The position numbers and the translations under genes were made by a program. A stretch of 64,000 nucleotides of DNA, from assembly GCF_000011385.1 (NCBI RefSeq), contig NC_005125.1:4588001-4652000 (forward strand). Reading direction: 5' to 3'. This document shows, in pieces, positions 62,743 to 64,000 of the stretch (position 1 is its first letter; every line of letters begins with the position of its first letter). The notes under the pieces are model-generated. The model was given only the letters and a program-made list of their open reading frames with translations, was not told the DNA's origin and ran no database searches. This stretch comes from Gloeobacter violaceus PCC 7421 (lineage in GTDB: Bacteria > Cyanobacteriota > Cyanobacteriia > Gloeobacterales > Gloeobacteraceae).

Positions 62743-63672
62743 ATGGCACAACGTCCGATCATTCTCGGCATCGTCGGCGACAGCGCGGCGGGCAAGACCA
62801 CCCTGACGCGAGGCCTCGCCCAGATCCTCGGCCCCGACAATGTCACGATCATCTGCACCGACGATTACCATCGCTACGACCGCAAGCAGCGCGCCGAACT
62901 GGGGATCACTGCCCTGCACCCCGATTGCAACTACCTCGACATCATCCAGCAGCACCTCGCTTTGCTGCGCACCGGCCAGCCGATCTTAAAGCCCATCTAC
63001 AACCACAAAACCGGTACCTTCGATCCGCCCGAGTACATCAAACCGCGCAATTTTGTGGTGGTCGAGGGGCTATTGGGTTTCTCGACGCGGGGGATGCGCG
63101 ATTGCTACGACGTCAAAGCCTACCTGGCTCCCCCGGAGTCGCTGCGTACCCGCTGGAAAATCAGGCGTGACACCGCCAAGCGCGGGTACTCCGAGGAGCA
63201 GGTGCTGGGCGAAATGGCCAAGCGCGAACCCGACTCGGAGCAGTTTATCCGGCCCCAGCGCAGCACAGCGGACCTGGTGGTGAGCTTCTACCCGGGCCAG
63301 AACGGCCCCGATACCCAGCTCAACGTGCGGCTGGTGCTCAGACCGACCATTCCCCACCCGGACTTCGTGGATGTCATCGAGCGCAGCGGCGCCCACACCC
63401 GCTCGGCGGTGCGCGTCGAACTGGACCGCGACATGGGCAAGCCCGTCGATGTGCTCGAAGTGGACGGCCATGCCACCGACGAGCAGGTCAAAGAACTCCA
63501 GGATGTGCTCTGCGAAGAGATGGCCAACGGCTCGCAGCTGTGCAATATCCCCGCGGACCTGGGCAAGGTGACCGGCACCACCGGCGAAACGCTGCAGAGC
63601 CATCCACTCGCCATCTCGCAGTTGCTGATCACCTACCACATGCTCAAAGCCTCGCGGGGCGTCTACGTTTAG
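62743..63672 (+). CDS. Phosphoribulokinase/uridine kinase family protein
   Basis: This 309-aa P-loop kinase matches the phosphoribulokinase family: IVGDSAAGKTTLTRGL, TIICTDDYHRYDRKQRAELG, GITALHPDCNYLD, PIYNHKTGTFDPPEYIKPRN and VVVEGLLGFSTRGMRD. Calvin-cycle PRK of plants and cyanobacteria has a redox Cys in the P-loop (GDSGCGKST); here it is Ala, so thioredoxin/CP12 disulfide control through that pair is impossible. It may be a second, PRK-like kinase rather than the main enzyme. ATG 62743 follows GGGGAGG. Confidence 0.85.
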   Translation: MAQRPIILGIVGDSAAGKTTLTRGLAQILGPDNVTIICTDDYHRYDRKQRAELGITALHPDCNYLDIIQQHLALLRTGQPILKPIYNHKTGTFDPPEYIKPRNFVVVEGLLGFSTRGMRDCYDVKAYLAPPESLRTRWKIRRDTAKRGYSEEQVLGEMAKREPDSEQFIRPQRSTADLVVSFYPGQNGPDTQLNVRLVLRPTIPHPDFVDVIERSGAHTRSAVRVELDRDMGKPVDVLEVDGHATDEQVKELQDVLCEEMANGSQLCNIPADLGKVTGTTGETLQSHPLAISQLLITYHMLKASRGVYV

Positions 63673-63739
63673 CCGCCCGCGACCGGCCCGTGTACAGATT
63701 GATAAACGGCCCGATGAACCGTTGCGCCCGGTGCGTTAG

Positions 63740-64000
<261 letters not shown>

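Overview
The window looks like chromosomal DNA of an early-branching, GC-rich cyanobacterium, most likely Gloeobacter (G. violaceus or a close relative). Chlorophyll genes (chlP, chlM, hemB) lie beside cyanobacterium/plastid-specific families (Ycf34, Ycf51, Psb32-like TPM, DUF760, DUF2949 and hormogonium-polysaccharide HpsA-type genes). The genus call is inference from gene content and composition. I saw no rRNA, tRNA, CRISPR array, complete insertion sequence or prophage.

Layout. 1-11.4 kb: SDR oxidoreductase, a large STAND NTPase with 14 WD40 repeats, two sigma factors flanking hemB, an XRE regulator paired with a PD-(D/E)XK-like nuclease, CbiT, and a 0.7 kb stretch without a confident gene. 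11.4-19 kb: an RlmI-type rRNA methyltransferase, moaD-moaE, an unknown small two-gene unit, glyA, a 2OG-Fe(II) oxygenase, a methyltransferase, a GST and Mn-catalase. 19-27.6 kb: obgE, chlP, a phosphodiesterase with an AT-richer second half, an HTH/RHH-like small protein, and an iscS-iscU'-iscA-rsmE-DUF760 operon in which IscU has lost its middle. 27.6-33.7 kb: a minus-strand pseudopilin/HpsA cluster and two unknown proteins. 33.9-36.2 kb: DUF2949, lgt, ycf34 and a Psb32-like gene. 36.3-41.9 kb: a compact cell-shape cluster (rluB-type, rodZ-like, mreB, mreC, mreD) ending in chlM. 42-52.2 kb: Uma2, a response regulator, a HerA-like ATPase, a CGNR protein, a thioredoxin-like ferredoxin, terC behind a yybP-ykoY riboswitch, an RCK/channel-like protein and a hybrid histidine kinase. 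52.3-64 kb: an ABC1 kinase, lipB-tyrS-ycf51, bolA, rplM-rpsI-rpmE-prfA-era, an M28 peptidase, a phosphoribulokinase-family kinase and the start of a class III alcohol dehydrogenase.

Genes are packed tightly. Same-strand neighbours often overlap by 1-47 nt. Several convergent pairs share one palindromic stop (CTAG or TTAA). Functional groupings are Fe-S assembly (IscS/IscA, truncated IscU, Ycf34, BolA), tetrapyrrole/chlorophyll synthesis, envelope and shape (Mre, RodZ, Lgt, Hps), translation (L13, S9, L31, RF1, Era, TyrRS, RsmE, RlmI, Obg) and metal/oxidative stress (TerC with riboswitch, Mn-catalase, GST).

The leading candidates for something undescribed are the 51-aa internally deleted IscU, a long-range stem that buries the prfA ribosome binding site, the XRE/PD-(D/E)XK pair, and a tandem Cas2/SinR-like protein. 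All family names come from recognising motifs by eye; no database search was run.
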